Shown here: positions 26,075-34,879 of the stretch, one piece after another | Layout: every line of letters starts with the position of its first letter | Numbering within the stretch: position 1 is the first letter of the stretch | DNA from: Scytonema sp. RU_4_4 | Lineage (GTDB): Bacteria > Cyanobacteriota > Cyanobacteriia > Cyanobacteriales > Nostocaceae | Assembly: GCA_012031965.1 (NCBI GenBank) | Contig: JAAUSC010000023.1 | Coordinates: 1-49,642 of the forward strand | Direction of reading: 5' to 3' | DNA: 49,642 nucleotides | The notes under the pieces: generated by a model | The model's input: only the letters and a program-made list of their open reading frames with translations | Database searches by the model: none | What the model was told of the DNA's origin: nothing | Translations under genes and position numbers: made by a program

Positions 26075-26235
26075 GGCTAGTGGGTTTCAAAGCGTCCTCG
26101 TCTGTCAGCATTGTAACAAAACTTGAGCAAGCGCTCATCTGTTTGATCCCCATTTTTTCATGTGTGGGGATTGGTTAGTCGTTGGTGCTACTTTCTAACA
26201 ACTAACAAATAAAAACTCATGACTCATAACTGACT

Positions 26236-27828
26236 ATGGCGAACAAACAAACTTGGATAATTTGGGGATTCAGTGCTTGCTGCTTGAGTGTGCCGGTACT
26301 TGCTGCTGTAGAATCTCCTTTTGGAACTAACGGTCTGGATGCTCTAAGACTACACCAACATCCATATAATTTAATCGGTCGCAAGATTGCGATTGGTCAG
26401 GTAGAGATTGGGCGTCCGGGTAGGTTTGGGTTAGATAAAGCAGTCTCTCAGAATCGCTCAGTATCCTTAGCAGGAGCGTTCCTACGCAATGGACCTGCTA
26501 AGTCAAATAGCGGTGTTGACCCCCACGCCTACAATGTAGCTAGTATCATGGTCAGTACAGATAAAGCTTTTCCTGGAGTTGCTCCAGGAGCGCGATTGTA
26601 CTCATCTGCTGTGGGTTATGGAAGAAGCTTAGGTCAACCAGAAGAGTGCTTGTCTGCACAGCACATAGCGCTACAAAACGGGGGAGATATCCGTGCAATT
26701 AACTTTAGCTTTGGCGAACCTTTAAACCGTGACCCACGACCAGAGCCTGTTTTAGATGGTAACGCCTTACTCACTTTATGTATTGACTGGTCTAGTCGCT
26801 TTCACAAAACTTTCTACATCATTGCAGGTAATCAGGGAAAAGGCGGCATTCCTATACCTACTGATAACTTTAATGGAGTGAACATAGCTTTTTCATCCCG
26901 TCGAGGAGGAATTTTTAATAAAGTTGACGTTTCTAACTTGGCTGCTGTCAGTGAAGGACTAGCGATGCGGCTTGCTGGAAAGGAGATTAATCTTGGTCCG
27001 CGTCGTGCTATTGGTATCGTTGCTCCTGGGAATAACATTCCCTTAATGAATCCAGATGGGAAAAAGAACAAAGTCACAGGTACAAGTTTTGCAGCGCCTC
27101 AAGTAACCGCTACAGTAGCTTTATTGCAGGAGTTTGGTGATAGACAACTGCGAACAAAACAACCCAACTGGAGCGTAGATTCTCGCAGACATGAAGTGAT
27201 GAAAGCAGTGCTGCTTAACTCAGCCGAGAAACTTCAAGATTATGGCGATGGTTTGCGCTTAGGAATGACGCGGACGCTCATTGATAAACAAAATAAAGAT
27301 TGGTTTGCTTCTGATGCATACAAAGACCCAAAAATTCCCTTAGATTCCCAAATGGGAACTGGTCATTTAAACGCATTTCGCGCTTACCAACAATTTAGCG
27401 CTCTTCAATGGAATCCAGCGCAAACTGTGCCAGCTATTGGTTGGGACTATCGCACAGTCAATGCAGAGACATCTGTAGAATACCTGTTAGCAAAACCCTT
27501 AAGGCAGGGGAGTTTTGTTTCCATCACCTTAACTTGGGATAGATTAGTAGAGCTAAACGACAAGAATAAAAACGGTCACTTTGACGCAGGAGAAGATTTT
27601 CGCAATCGTGGCTTAAACAACCTCGACCTTTATCTAGTGAAAGCCGATAATAAGAATGGAAATCCTGACGCTGTTTGTTCCTCAATCAGTGAAGTCGATA
27701 GTGTGGAACATATTTTCTGTCCTGTTCCTGCAACAGCTAACTACAAAATCCGTGTTCAATTTCGCCAAAAAGTCAACGAAGCAACTCAGTCTTACGCTTT
27801 AGCTTGGTGGACTGCACCCGTGAAGTAG
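26236..27828 (+). CDS. S8 (subtilisin-like) serine peptidase, atypical acid residue
   Basis: A 530-residue exported protein. The signal peptide is about residues 5-24 (IIWGFSACCLSVPVLA). The peptidase domain shows His97 (DPHAYNVASIM), oxyanion Asn199 (IIAGNQGKGG) and Ser284 (VTGTSFAAPQVTA). At the position of the usual DTG aspartate the sequence is AIGQVEIGRPG, with Glu57 and no DTG/DSG. The HGTH motif is also altered to PHAY. The C-terminal 110 residues look like a beta-sandwich ending in a Ca-site-like DKNKNGHFDAGEDF. It may be an active variant, a slow protease or a non-catalytic relative. The terminator overlaps its stop codon. Confidence 0.82.
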   Translation: MANKQTWIIWGFSACCLSVPVLAAVESPFGTNGLDALRLHQHPYNLIGRKIAIGQVEIGRPGRFGLDKAVSQNRSVSLAGAFLRNGPAKSNSGVDPHAYNVASIMVSTDKAFPGVAPGARLYSSAVGYGRSLGQPEECLSAQHIALQNGGDIRAINFSFGEPLNRDPRPEPVLDGNALLTLCIDWSSRFHKTFYIIAGNQGKGGIPIPTDNFNGVNIAFSSRRGGIFNKVDVSNLAAVSEGLAMRLAGKEINLGPRRAIGIVAPGNNIPLMNPDGKKNKVTGTSFAAPQVTATVALLQEFGDRQLRTKQPNWSVDSRRHEVMKAVLLNSAEKLQDYGDGLRLGMTRTLIDKQNKDWFASDAYKDPKIPLDSQMGTGHLNAFRAYQQFSALQWNPAQTVPAIGWDYRTVNAETSVEYLLAKPLRQGSFVSITLTWDRLVELNDKNKNGHFDAGEDFRNRGLNNLDLYLVKADNKNGNPDAVCSSISEVDSVEHIFCPVPATANYKIRVQFRQKVNEATQSYALAWWTAPVK

Positions 27829-27876
27829 GAGATGAGGGGAAATGGGCAATGGGCAATTCCCCCTCATCTCCTTTTT
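27827..27876 (+). terminator. intrinsic terminator overlapping the stop codon
   Basis: AGGAGATGAGGGG (27827-27839) pairs perfectly with CCCCTCATCTCCT (27860-27872), followed by TTTT. It begins in the TAG stop codon of the S8 peptidase gene. The 20-nt loop contains a doubled GGGCAAT. Confidence 0.88.
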
Positions 27877-28532
27877 AGAAAATAGCTCATTGTGTAAATC
27901 TTTATTAAGAGTTGCACAAATTTCCATAGTTTCAATGGAGAAATTTTCTGCTAAACACTCAAGAACTTCTTTTAAAGTTTCTGAGTCTGTTAGCGCCACT
28001 TGTCCTGATAAAAAAGTCAATTATCTTACCAATACGCTACGTACAATAAACTAGTCCGGGCAGGAGTCCCACACCGAAATCTGGCGATCGCCAAGCGTGA
28101 GAAAAGTTTGTGATCTACTGACTTTTTTCTCTTTTACCAACTTTCGATGATTGGGCATCAGTTAAAGTATCCAGCGCAGACATACGACGAAACTAGACGG
28201 AACAAGAGTTAGCGATGCTGTCAGTATGCCAAAATTTTTTCATTTTACCAACATTCGGTTATTTGTTGGGATTTACAAAATATTTTTAAGGGCGTCTATT
28301 TAATTGCTTTCATTACGCTCCATTCCAGTGCAGTGATTTGTTAGGCTGCGGGTATACTCGACCATGAATGATTCTAGATTGAGCAATTGCTCTCATTCAC
28401 CGAAGGCGTTGGGGAGAGAAGCGATCGCCCAAGAGCGAGACCAGGAACTCCCAAGCTTACAAAAATCTTCCATACTCCCTCTGGCATGTCACGTTATCTC
28501 CTCAAGCTTGCTATCTTAACTTAACCAGCTAA
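27877..28532. other. gene-free region left of the integron cassette
   Basis: No gene is well supported. A minus-strand frame, 28020 to 27799, begins with TTG right after an in-frame stop. It encodes a protein-like stretch (VALTDSETLKEVLECLAENF) and then runs into the terminator; it could be a decayed gene. Several HIP1-like GCGATCGCC words occur near 28083 and 28422. The right end is the integron insertion point. Confidence 0.45.
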
Positions 28533-28629
28533 CGGACCCAAGCTCAGCGACAGAGGCTGGCGAGGTCAAGCGTGGAGTGCAGAAAGGGGCTGAACGCCAG
28601 CCTCTGTTCCCTGGAGCGCGTGGTTAGGC
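28527..28629 (-). other. attC recombination site
   Basis: Read on the minus strand, GCCTAAC (28629-28623, R'') opens the site and GTTAGCT (28533-28527, R') closes it. Between them lies a perfect 13-bp inverted repeat, ACAGAGGCTGGCG (28550-28562) and CGCCAGCCTCTGT (28595-28607), plus a GCTC/GAGC pair further out. Total length is 103 bp. This is the RYYYAAC...GTTRRRY architecture with long self-complementarity that integron integrases use as a folded single strand. The imperfect R' is expected where a cassette has joined a non-attC target. Confidence 0.8.
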
Positions 28630-29041
28630 ACCGAGGCCGGACGATGGAAGCGGACAGACTTCCATGGCTTGAATCAAGCCATGCTCAATGGTGAAACGGT
28701 GTCCAACGTGCTCATCGGCAAGCACGGCTCCGGCCAGATCGCGCACGACCTGATGCACCTCGACCAAGACCTGCCCAGCATCCTCCGGGTGAAAGGCAAC
28801 CGGCTCGACGTGTCCATTGATCTCGCTCCACTGCTCCGTCCAGTAAGCGCGGACTTCTTCAGGCCCACGGACAAAACCGCCTTTGAACGCCCTCGGCCAA
28901 ACCACGTCGGGAGCCATGAGGGCGAGGGCGGCATCAATGTCACGCGCGTTGAAGGCTGCGTACGCTGCACGTAGCAGCTCGATTTCTGGTGCAGGTTGAT
29001 CTGGCATAAGAGGTAGGTGAAGGAGATGGGACAGTGCCTAA
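28533..29041 (-). mobile_element. integron gene cassette (single, inserted)
   Basis: A 509-bp unit bounded by G|TTAGGC at its 5' side (minus strand, 29042/29041) and by G|TTAGCT at its 3' side, holding one gene followed by one attC. It is visibly richer in G+C than the DNA on either side. Removing it would rejoin TATAG and TTAGCTGG, a plausible undisturbed target. No intI gene or second cassette is in the window. This looks like a stray cassette placed at a secondary site by an integrase encoded elsewhere. Confidence 0.78.
28624..29007 (-). CDS. NTF2/SnoaL-like protein, integron cassette gene
   Basis: A 127-residue alpha+beta-barrel protein of the SnoaL/NTF2-like superfamily. It has an N-terminal helix (IELLRAAYAAFNARDIDAALALMAPD), the VVWP strand, RGPEEVRAYW, and the strands HVEPVAFHPE and QVLVEVHQVV. 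The pocket carries several Trp, His and Asp residues but the ligand cannot be read. NTF2-like folds are known from integron cassette proteins. The TAA stop lies inside the GCCTAAC of its attC and the 5' leader from the cassette boundary is only 34 nt, both typical of cassettes. No Shine-Dalgarno sequence is apparent. Its base composition is much richer in G+C than that of neighbouring genes, so it is almost certainly acquired. Confidence 0.88.
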   Translation of the reverse strand: MPDQPAPEIELLRAAYAAFNARDIDAALALMAPDVVWPRAFKGGFVRGPEEVRAYWTEQWSEINGHVEPVAFHPEDAGQVLVEVHQVVRDLAGAVLADEHVGHRFTIEHGLIQAMEVCPLPSSGLGA

Positions 29042-29344
29042 CTATACTATATTAGACGGAAACATTCTGCCTAAGATCTCACGGTGGTTGAATAGACGGA
29101 ATTTTTCCACATAACATCCTCAGTTAGAATCTTTTGCGGAAAATTTTTGAATATCAGTGCAAATAAAATACTTCTAAACTCCGTAAATTTTATAGTTAGT
29201 TTATCGTTTTGGCTCGTGATTTATGCAGCATTCTACGTTAAAGCCAAAAATTGCAATGTCGGACAAAAAGTATTCATTACTCGTGGTTATGAGCGGTGTC
29301 ACCAACCTTGGATATTTTCCCAACTTCGGGTCATAAGTTGGTAA
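29042..29344. other. gene-free region right of the cassette
   Basis: AT-rich and without a supported gene. The word AGACGGAA occurs near 29051 and 29093 and also at 28195 on the far side of the cassette. The stretch leads into the truncated nuclease gene. Confidence 0.4.
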
Positions 29345-29764
29345 GTAGGTTTCAGCCTTTTTGTAAAAAATTACATGACATGGAAAATGCTGGAAGCGAG
29401 CGATAACCCGTTTGCTGTGGTGGTGATGGCGCATCGCAAAACCCAGGATATGACCCAAGCAGCAAGGGAGCGATTGCAATGGAAACTGCGTCTGATCAAA
29501 GGGCTTTACAAGCGCGGGTACAGCCGACAAGATATCCTAGATATATTTGGGATACTGGACAGAATGATGCGGTTGCCAGAACCGCTGGAACTCACCTTGC
29601 TGGATGAATTAAGACAATTTGAAGAGGAAAACCAAATGCCATATATTAGCAGCATCGAGCGCATTGGGCGACAAGAAGAACGGCACGATATTATCCGAAA
29701 TATTCTAGTTAGTCGGTTTGGGGTTATTGACGAAGAGTTAGAGCAAACCACAGTCACAAGATAA
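29345..29764 (+). pseudogene. C-terminal remnant of an Rpn/DUF4351-type nuclease gene
   Basis: The readable part from 29375 encodes about 129 residues that match the C-terminal half of the cyanobacterial Rpn/YhgA-like (transposase-related PD-(D/E)XK) proteins. The matching segments are LEASDNPFAVVVMAH, ERLQWKLRLIKGLYKRGYSRQDILDIF and MPYISSIERIGRQEE. The N-terminal nuclease half with the catalytic residues is absent: an in-frame TAA at 29342-29344 lies just upstream and no matching sequence is seen before it. It is a decayed gene or fragment, now next to an integron cassette. Confidence 0.75.
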
Positions 29765-29961
29765 TTAAGATTATGATACACACAGTTATAAATTCTTAAA
29801 ATTAGTAATTAATACTTATTGACTAATCACACTAAACTACTAGCTAGCAAAAAATAATCTTAAACTGTACAATCACTGTTGCTAAAACTGTAACCGCTCA
29901 GATATGAGGCTATCCGAAATGTCATAGTCAAAACAAAGACTCTGGTGACAATGGTGGTAAA

Positions 29962-31290
29962 ATGAAGCAGAAATTTAGCAATGCTCGGGAAAGTTTCCTG
30001 CAAAGACGTTACGGAGTTCGTTTAGGCAGACGTTACGTTTTGGCTGCTGCTAGCGTTGTTTTAATGGGTGTTATAGGATGCTCTCAAGTTAATAGTAGCA
30101 CAAGTGTGTTTGCCCAGTCGCGTCTACCTCGTTCAGAATCTCCTATATTCAAACCAGCATCAAATCCTGATAGTAAACTTATCGCTGCCAACACAAAGTT
30201 TGGCTTTAAACTGTTTTCTGAAGTTTTGAAAAACGACAGTAACAAAAACATTTTTGTGTCACCTTCTAGCGTAGCGATCGCCCTTGCCATGACCTACAAT
30301 GGTGCTAGTGGCAGTACAAAAGAAGCGATGGCGAAAGCACTGGAGTTCAAGGAGTTGAATTTACAACAAATTAATTCCTCTAACGCGGTACTGAAAAAAA
30401 TTTTAGAAAACCCAGATCCGAAAGTCCAACTAACAATTGCTAATTCGCTGTGGGCAAATAAAGAAGCTAGCTTTAACCCCGATTTTCTGCAACGAAATCG
30501 AGATTTTTATACAGCTAGAGTTACCAACCTAAACTTCACAGATAGTGGTGCTCCTAGCATTATTAATGAATGGGTTAATGAGAAGACACGTGGAAAAATC
30601 AGTAAGATAATTGAAAAAATAGAACCTAGCCAAGTCTTATTTCTCATCAATGCTATCTATTTTAAAGGTAGCTGGACCAATGAGTTTGACAAACAGCAAA
30701 CAGCAGAATATCCTTTCTATCTCTTTTCTGGTCAACAAAAACAACACCCAATGATGTCACAATCAGGTGACTATAAATACTATGAAAATCAACAATTTCA
30801 GGCAGTCAGTTTACCTTATGGGAAAGATGGTAATATTAGTTTTTATGTTTTCTTGCCTAAACAAAACTCTAGTTTAGTTAGCTTTTATCAAAACCTGAAG
30901 GCAGAGAATTGGGAAAATTGGATGACTCAGTTCAGCAAACGAGAAGGGTTTATTCGCTTACCCCGTTTTAAGATGGACTACGATATAACGCTCAATAATG
31001 CTCTGAGCGCTCTAGGTATGGGTGAGGCTTTTAGCAACAAAGCAAATTTTTCTGCTATGGGTAAGAATTTAAAAATGAGCGAGGTCAAGCATAAAACTTT
31101 TGTTGAGGTTAATGAAGAAGGTACAGAAGCTGCTGCTGCGACTTCTGTGGGAATTATGCCATTATCAGCTCAATTGTCACCACCAAAGCCATTCCGAATG
31201 ATTGTTGACCGCCCCTTTTTCTGTGCGATTCGGGATAACCAAACAGGAAGCATTTTGTTTATGGGTTCAATTGTGGAGCCACAGTCTTAG
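29962..31290 (+). CDS. serpin, lipoprotein type
   Basis: A 442-residue serine-protease inhibitor of the serpin family. An N-terminal basic stretch and hydrophobic helix end in the lipobox VIGC (Cys at about 40), so the protein is probably membrane-anchored outside the cytoplasm. The serpin fold is seen in SPSSVAIALAMTYNGA, FLINAIYFKGSW and DRPFFCAIRD. The reactive-loop hinge EEGTEAAAAT (385-394) consists of small residues as in inhibitory serpins. Counting from it puts P1-P1' at Leu401-Ser402, which suggests chymotrypsin- or elastase-like targets. Its last 32 bp overlap the convergent permease gene. The target protease is unknown. Confidence 0.93.
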   Translation: MKQKFSNARESFLQRRYGVRLGRRYVLAAASVVLMGVIGCSQVNSSTSVFAQSRLPRSESPIFKPASNPDSKLIAANTKFGFKLFSEVLKNDSNKNIFVSPSSVAIALAMTYNGASGSTKEAMAKALEFKELNLQQINSSNAVLKKILENPDPKVQLTIANSLWANKEASFNPDFLQRNRDFYTARVTNLNFTDSGAPSIINEWVNEKTRGKISKIIEKIEPSQVLFLINAIYFKGSWTNEFDKQQTAEYPFYLFSGQQKQHPMMSQSGDYKYYENQQFQAVSLPYGKDGNISFYVFLPKQNSSLVSFYQNLKAENWENWMTQFSKREGFIRLPRFKMDYDITLNNALSALGMGEAFSNKANFSAMGKNLKMSEVKHKTFVEVNEEGTEAAAATSVGIMPLSAQLSPPKPFRMIVDRPFFCAIRDNQTGSILFMGSIVEPQS

Positions 31291-32539
31291 AAGGATTTAC
31301 CCCGGGATGATTTGTTTGAGCAGTTGGAGGTGATGCTTCGACAGACACGGGTGCAGCTACCTCAGCAGAATGAGCCTCACACTTTGGAGTGACACCATCC
31401 CCAACAGTGTCATGATTTTGCGTATTGCAAGATTCTGCGCTTCCTTGAGCAAAAACTTCTACACTATCATTGCTACTGGACGCAGAAGAAGGACGTACAG
31501 CACTTAAAATGGTCTTGATAACAACAGCGCTGGGTACCGCTACGACAACACCCAAAAGTCCACCAATTCTTGCGCCTGTCAGAACTGAAATTAACACCCA
31601 AACAGGGTTTAAACCCGTAAAACTACCTAAAATTCTCGGAGCTATAAAGTTTTCCAAAATTTGCTGCACAATAAGTGCAGCAATCAATACCCTTGCCCCC
31701 ATCCAAAAGTCTTGTAATGTCACTATCAAAGTCGTTAGAGCAATACCAACAGAACCACCAAGTGGAACGAGCGCCATGATACCGATAGTCAAACCAAAGA
31801 GTAAACCAAACGGCACTTTCAGCCACAAAAAGATGGGAATCAGGGCTGATGCCATACAGGTGGATGAAATTAACTGGCTAATGAAGAAATTTTGAAAGCT
31901 GAGGCGTACTGTTTGTGAAAAAGGCTCGCGGAATCTAACAGGTAACCAGTATACTAAACTTTGCCACAGTTCATCTCCATGCTGTAGGAGATAAAAAGTT
32001 AATACCATTGTCAAAATAAAGTCAAGCAGGCTTGTGACTGTAATGACAGCCAAATTTAAAACTTGTCCAGCGATCGCCTGCAACTGTCCTTTAACACGGT
32101 CATTAATTTGTACAACCAGAGCATCAAGGTTTATCGGTAAACCGAAACTTTCTGCTTTCTCATTCAGCATCATCAACTGCGATCGCCCAGAATCAATTAA
32201 CTCTGGTATACGCGCCACCAGTTGCTGAGCCTGAGTCAGAGCAAGTGGGACGAGGGTCACACCCAACGCTAGTAAAACTGATAAAGCGATGAGAAAGACT
32301 AAGATAGCAACTTGCTCTCGCCTAGCACCTTGACGCTCCATCCAGCTGACAGGGTAGTTAAGCAGAAATGCTACCACTGATGCTCCGACTAAAATAACAA
32401 TTAGCGAGTGGAAGTAATGAAAAATTGCTGAAACCGCCCAACCGTTGAGCACTAGCAGTGGAGCGAACAGAGCGATTGCTAAGAATCGTGCTAGGGGTGT
32501 TAGTGTTTCCCACCAGTTTAGGAGCTTGCGTGTCTGCAT
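31259..32539 (-). CDS. AI-2E family (PerM/DUF20) membrane protein
   Basis: A 426-residue polytopic protein of the AI-2E/PerM family, with about eight hydrophobic segments. The conserved C-terminal membrane block runs from LLFGLTIGIMALVPLGG through PRILGSFTGLNPVWVLISVLTGARIGGLLG to VAVPSAVVIKTIL. Members include solute exporters and Na+/H+ antiporters; the substrate is not predictable. After residue about 345 comes an 80-residue hydrophilic tail rich in Ser, Ala and Pro, longer than usual. The tail-coding DNA overlaps the 3' end of the serpin gene by 32 bp in convergent orientation. Confidence 0.9.
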   Translation of the reverse strand: MQTRKLLNWWETLTPLARFLAIALFAPLLVLNGWAVSAIFHYFHSLIVILVGASVVAFLLNYPVSWMERQGARREQVAILVFLIALSVLLALGVTLVPLALTQAQQLVARIPELIDSGRSQLMMLNEKAESFGLPINLDALVVQINDRVKGQLQAIAGQVLNLAVITVTSLLDFILTMVLTFYLLQHGDELWQSLVYWLPVRFREPFSQTVRLSFQNFFISQLISSTCMASALIPIFLWLKVPFGLLFGLTIGIMALVPLGGSVGIALTTLIVTLQDFWMGARVLIAALIVQQILENFIAPRILGSFTGLNPVWVLISVLTGARIGGLLGVVVAVPSAVVIKTILSAVRPSSASSSNDSVEVFAQGSAESCNTQNHDTVGDGVTPKCEAHSAEVAAPVSVEASPPTAQTNHPGVNPSKTVAPQLNP

Positions 32540-32688
32540 CTGCCAATTGTCGGATACAACTCAATAAAATTGTTCTTTAAAGCTTATTATCTCTGACTAC
32601 ATCACTATCATTCATCCCTCTTGTTTGGGATTGCACTCACCCAAATGACAAATTTGGCATCATTATCAATCATCTGACAATTCTTGCA

Positions 32689-32886
32689 ATGGTCAAAACT
32701 CAGCCACCTCGCCTATACACCTGCTTATCTATCTCCACAATGGTCATTGGCTTTTTCCTATCACTATGGATACTCTACCACCGTCAGGAATGTCGGGAAC
32801 AAGTTGCTCTTTGTTGTCTGTCAATAACTTTGGTATTTACCTGGCTTTTGGGTTACCTCTTACTAGCAACTGGAGTGGCAACTTAA
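32689..32886 (+). CDS. possible small two-span membrane protein
   Basis: A 65-residue frame with two hydrophobic segments (LSISTMVIGFFLSLWILY and CCLSITLVFTWLLGYLLLA) separated by a charged loop (HRQECREQV). The amphipathic pattern looks protein-like. There is no clear ribosome site before the ATG, however, and I do not recognise a family. It may be real or chance. Confidence 0.4.
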   Translation: MVKTQPPRLYTCLSISTMVIGFFLSLWILYHRQECREQVALCCLSITLVFTWLLGYLLLATGVAT

Positions 32887-33335
32887 AAGTTTTTAACATC
32901 GCGTCTATTTATCTTTAATAGCTTTCTCACATCTGGCTACTTTTTGATTAGTATCTGGTTCATTGGTCATCTAGTTAAAAGTAAATCAAAGCGGTTACAC
33001 CAAGTGAGTCGCTTTGCCGAAAGAACACTTGGCAAATACCTATCATAATTCTCTAGGGATCAAGATAACTGACAGTATTTTTACTTAATTTCCCAAAAAA
33101 AGACGCATTTTCTTCCTAACAGATCTAGTCAAATCTCTTTTGAGATTGTCATACTTCAAGAAAACCTCTCCGGATTTACCAAACAAAGAAGAGAATTACT
33201 GCAATAAGTGTTGTAGTTAACACTAAAGTGTAAAATTTACCATTGATAATCTAAGAGTTAGCTATCATGGGTTAATTTATCTGTTTCCATAGCAGCAAAT
33301 TTTCCAGATTTTATTCAGTAAGTGTGAGGAGTCGC
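32887..33335. other. gene-free region before the LCP gene
   Basis: 449 bp of AT-rich DNA without supported genes, RNA or repeats. A GTGAGGAG sequence at its right end provides the ribosome site for the LCP-family gene. No promoter can be assigned with confidence. Confidence 0.4.
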
Positions 33336-34754
33336 GTGACTATTCAAAGAACTTCGGCGCAAGAAGACTATTCTACAGATACTAACAACCCAAGTGATAA
33401 AAATGCCAACACTCACAAATCTGGACGTTGGCTATGGTTTTGGGTGGGTATGAGCGGTATTGCAATGGTGTCAGCAACCGCAGGGGCACTTTTGGCGGTT
33501 TCTTTAACAAGTACGCCTTTAATGCAAGCTGCTTTAAGCCCAGATGAAGCGGCGGTGTTTGATAGCAATCGCATTGCTGGTAATGGACTGAAATTTTCCG
33601 AATTAACTCGCCCTGTGAACATTTTAATCATGGGGATGAGCGTACTTCCTCCTGATGTGCGAAACCCTCCCACTGAAACCAAAAATCTTAGATATCTGCC
33701 CCAAGTCAACTCCTTTGATGGTCTTGCTGACGTCATGCTCTTGGTCAGATTTGATCCAGAGAGCAAAAAAGTCATGATGCTTTCTATTCCCAGAGATACT
33801 CGTACAGAAATAGATGGACATGGTATTAAAAAAATTAATTCTACAAATGTGATTGGTGGACCAGCTTTAACTGCCAAAACTGCTAGTAACTTGTTAGGCG
33901 GTGTAGGAATTGACCGCTATATCCGGATTAACGTGTTGGGAGTTGGTAAGCTCATTGATGCCTTGGGTGGAGTCACAGTCTACGTACCCAAGGATATGAA
34001 ATATCAGGATGACTCTCAGCACTTGTACATCAATTTGAAGAAAGGAAAACAGCATCTCAACGGCGATCAAGCACTACAACTTCTGCGCTTCCGACGTGAT
34101 GAAAATGGCGATATTGGTCGGATTCAGCGACAGCAAATGGTCATGCGAGCATTGATGGATCAGTCTATCAACCCAGCGACTGTAACTCAATTACCCAAAG
34201 TTCTGGATGTTGTTAAAGAACACATTGATACTAACTTGACACTTGAAGAGCTATTAGCACTAGTCGGTTTTGGGGTAAAAACAAATCGCTCTAATATGCA
34301 AATGTTAATGCTACCTGGTCGATTCAGTCAAAAAGGGGAGTTTAATACCAGCTACTGGATTCCAGATAGCCAGCGCATTAATGGTATACTGTCTCAGTAC
34401 TTTGATGTGCAAACAGATTCTACATCTGATGTCGTAAATCCAGCATCTTTGCGAGTCGCAATTCAAAACAGCACGGGTAACGATGATGCCAATCTCCGAA
34501 CATTGATGAGAGCCTTGCAAAGAGTTGGCTATACCAACGTCTACATAGCCAAAAGTTGGGGTGAACCTCTAGAAGTGACTCATATTGTTGCCCAACAAGG
34601 AGATGGTAACAGTGCCGAATCAATTCGCAACACTTTAGGATTTGGGGAAGTGCGGGTAGAAAGCACTGGTAATCTCGGCTCTGATATCAGTATCCAAGTG
34701 GGTAAAGACTGGTTGAAGCAAAGAGAAATTATTGAAAACCCTGTTCAACCATAA
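33336..34754 (+). CDS. LytR-CpsA-Psr (LCP) family protein
   Basis: A membrane-anchored LCP phosphotransferase-like protein. After a polar N-terminus there is one hydrophobic span (about 30-60, WFWVGMSGIAMVSATAGALLAV). The LCP domain follows: NILIMGMS, DVMLLVRFDPESKKVMMLSIPRDT (catalytic Arg/Asp set), INVLGVGKLIDALGGVTV and LQLLRFRRDENGDIGRIQRQQ. A C-terminal LytR_C domain (LRVAIQNSTG...HIVAQQGDG) closes it. LCP proteins transfer glycan chains from undecaprenyl-phosphate onto the cell wall; in cyanobacteria the acceptor is unsettled. GTG 33336 is preferred because GAGGAG stands just upstream; an in-frame GTG at 33324 is the alternative. Confidence 0.92.
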   Translation: MTIQRTSAQEDYSTDTNNPSDKNANTHKSGRWLWFWVGMSGIAMVSATAGALLAVSLTSTPLMQAALSPDEAAVFDSNRIAGNGLKFSELTRPVNILIMGMSVLPPDVRNPPTETKNLRYLPQVNSFDGLADVMLLVRFDPESKKVMMLSIPRDTRTEIDGHGIKKINSTNVIGGPALTAKTASNLLGGVGIDRYIRINVLGVGKLIDALGGVTVYVPKDMKYQDDSQHLYINLKKGKQHLNGDQALQLLRFRRDENGDIGRIQRQQMVMRALMDQSINPATVTQLPKVLDVVKEHIDTNLTLEELLALVGFGVKTNRSNMQMLMLPGRFSQKGEFNTSYWIPDSQRINGILSQYFDVQTDSTSDVVNPASLRVAIQNSTGNDDANLRTLMRALQRVGYTNVYIAKSWGEPLEVTHIVAQQGDGNSAESIRNTLGFGEVRVESTGNLGSDISIQVGKDWLKQREIIENPVQP

Positions 34755-34780
34755 ATTATAGATATAAAAAACTCAGAACC

Positions 34781-34824
34781 CAGAACTTAGAATGCACAAG
34801 AGTTGTTCTTAATTCTGAGTTCTG
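34781..34824. repeat. inverted repeat between convergent genes
   Basis: CAGAACTTAGAAT (34781-34793) and ATTCTGAGTTCTG (34812-34824) pair with one mismatch. It lies between the convergent LCP and alpha/beta-hydrolase genes and resembles the palindrome at 1.72 kb in wording. It may block read-through transcription. Confidence 0.6.
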
Positions 34825-34879
34825 GAGCGCGCAGTGGGACGCAGTCCGTTCTGACTACTGAGTTCTCTTCAATATTTTT

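Noticed and set aside
27799-28020. 73-codon minus-strand frame
   Set aside because: The first 50 residues look protein-like, but the frame starts at TTG directly after a stop and ends through the S8 gene's terminator. Kept only as a possible remnant.
28669-28974. 101-codon and 98-codon frames overlapping the cassette gene
   Set aside because: They are shadows caused by high G+C. The NTF2-like frame alone has a recognisable fold and cassette-type boundaries.
29147-29344. 65-codon frame upstream of the nuclease remnant
   Set aside because: It does not match the missing N-terminal half of the nuclease family and has no ribosome site.
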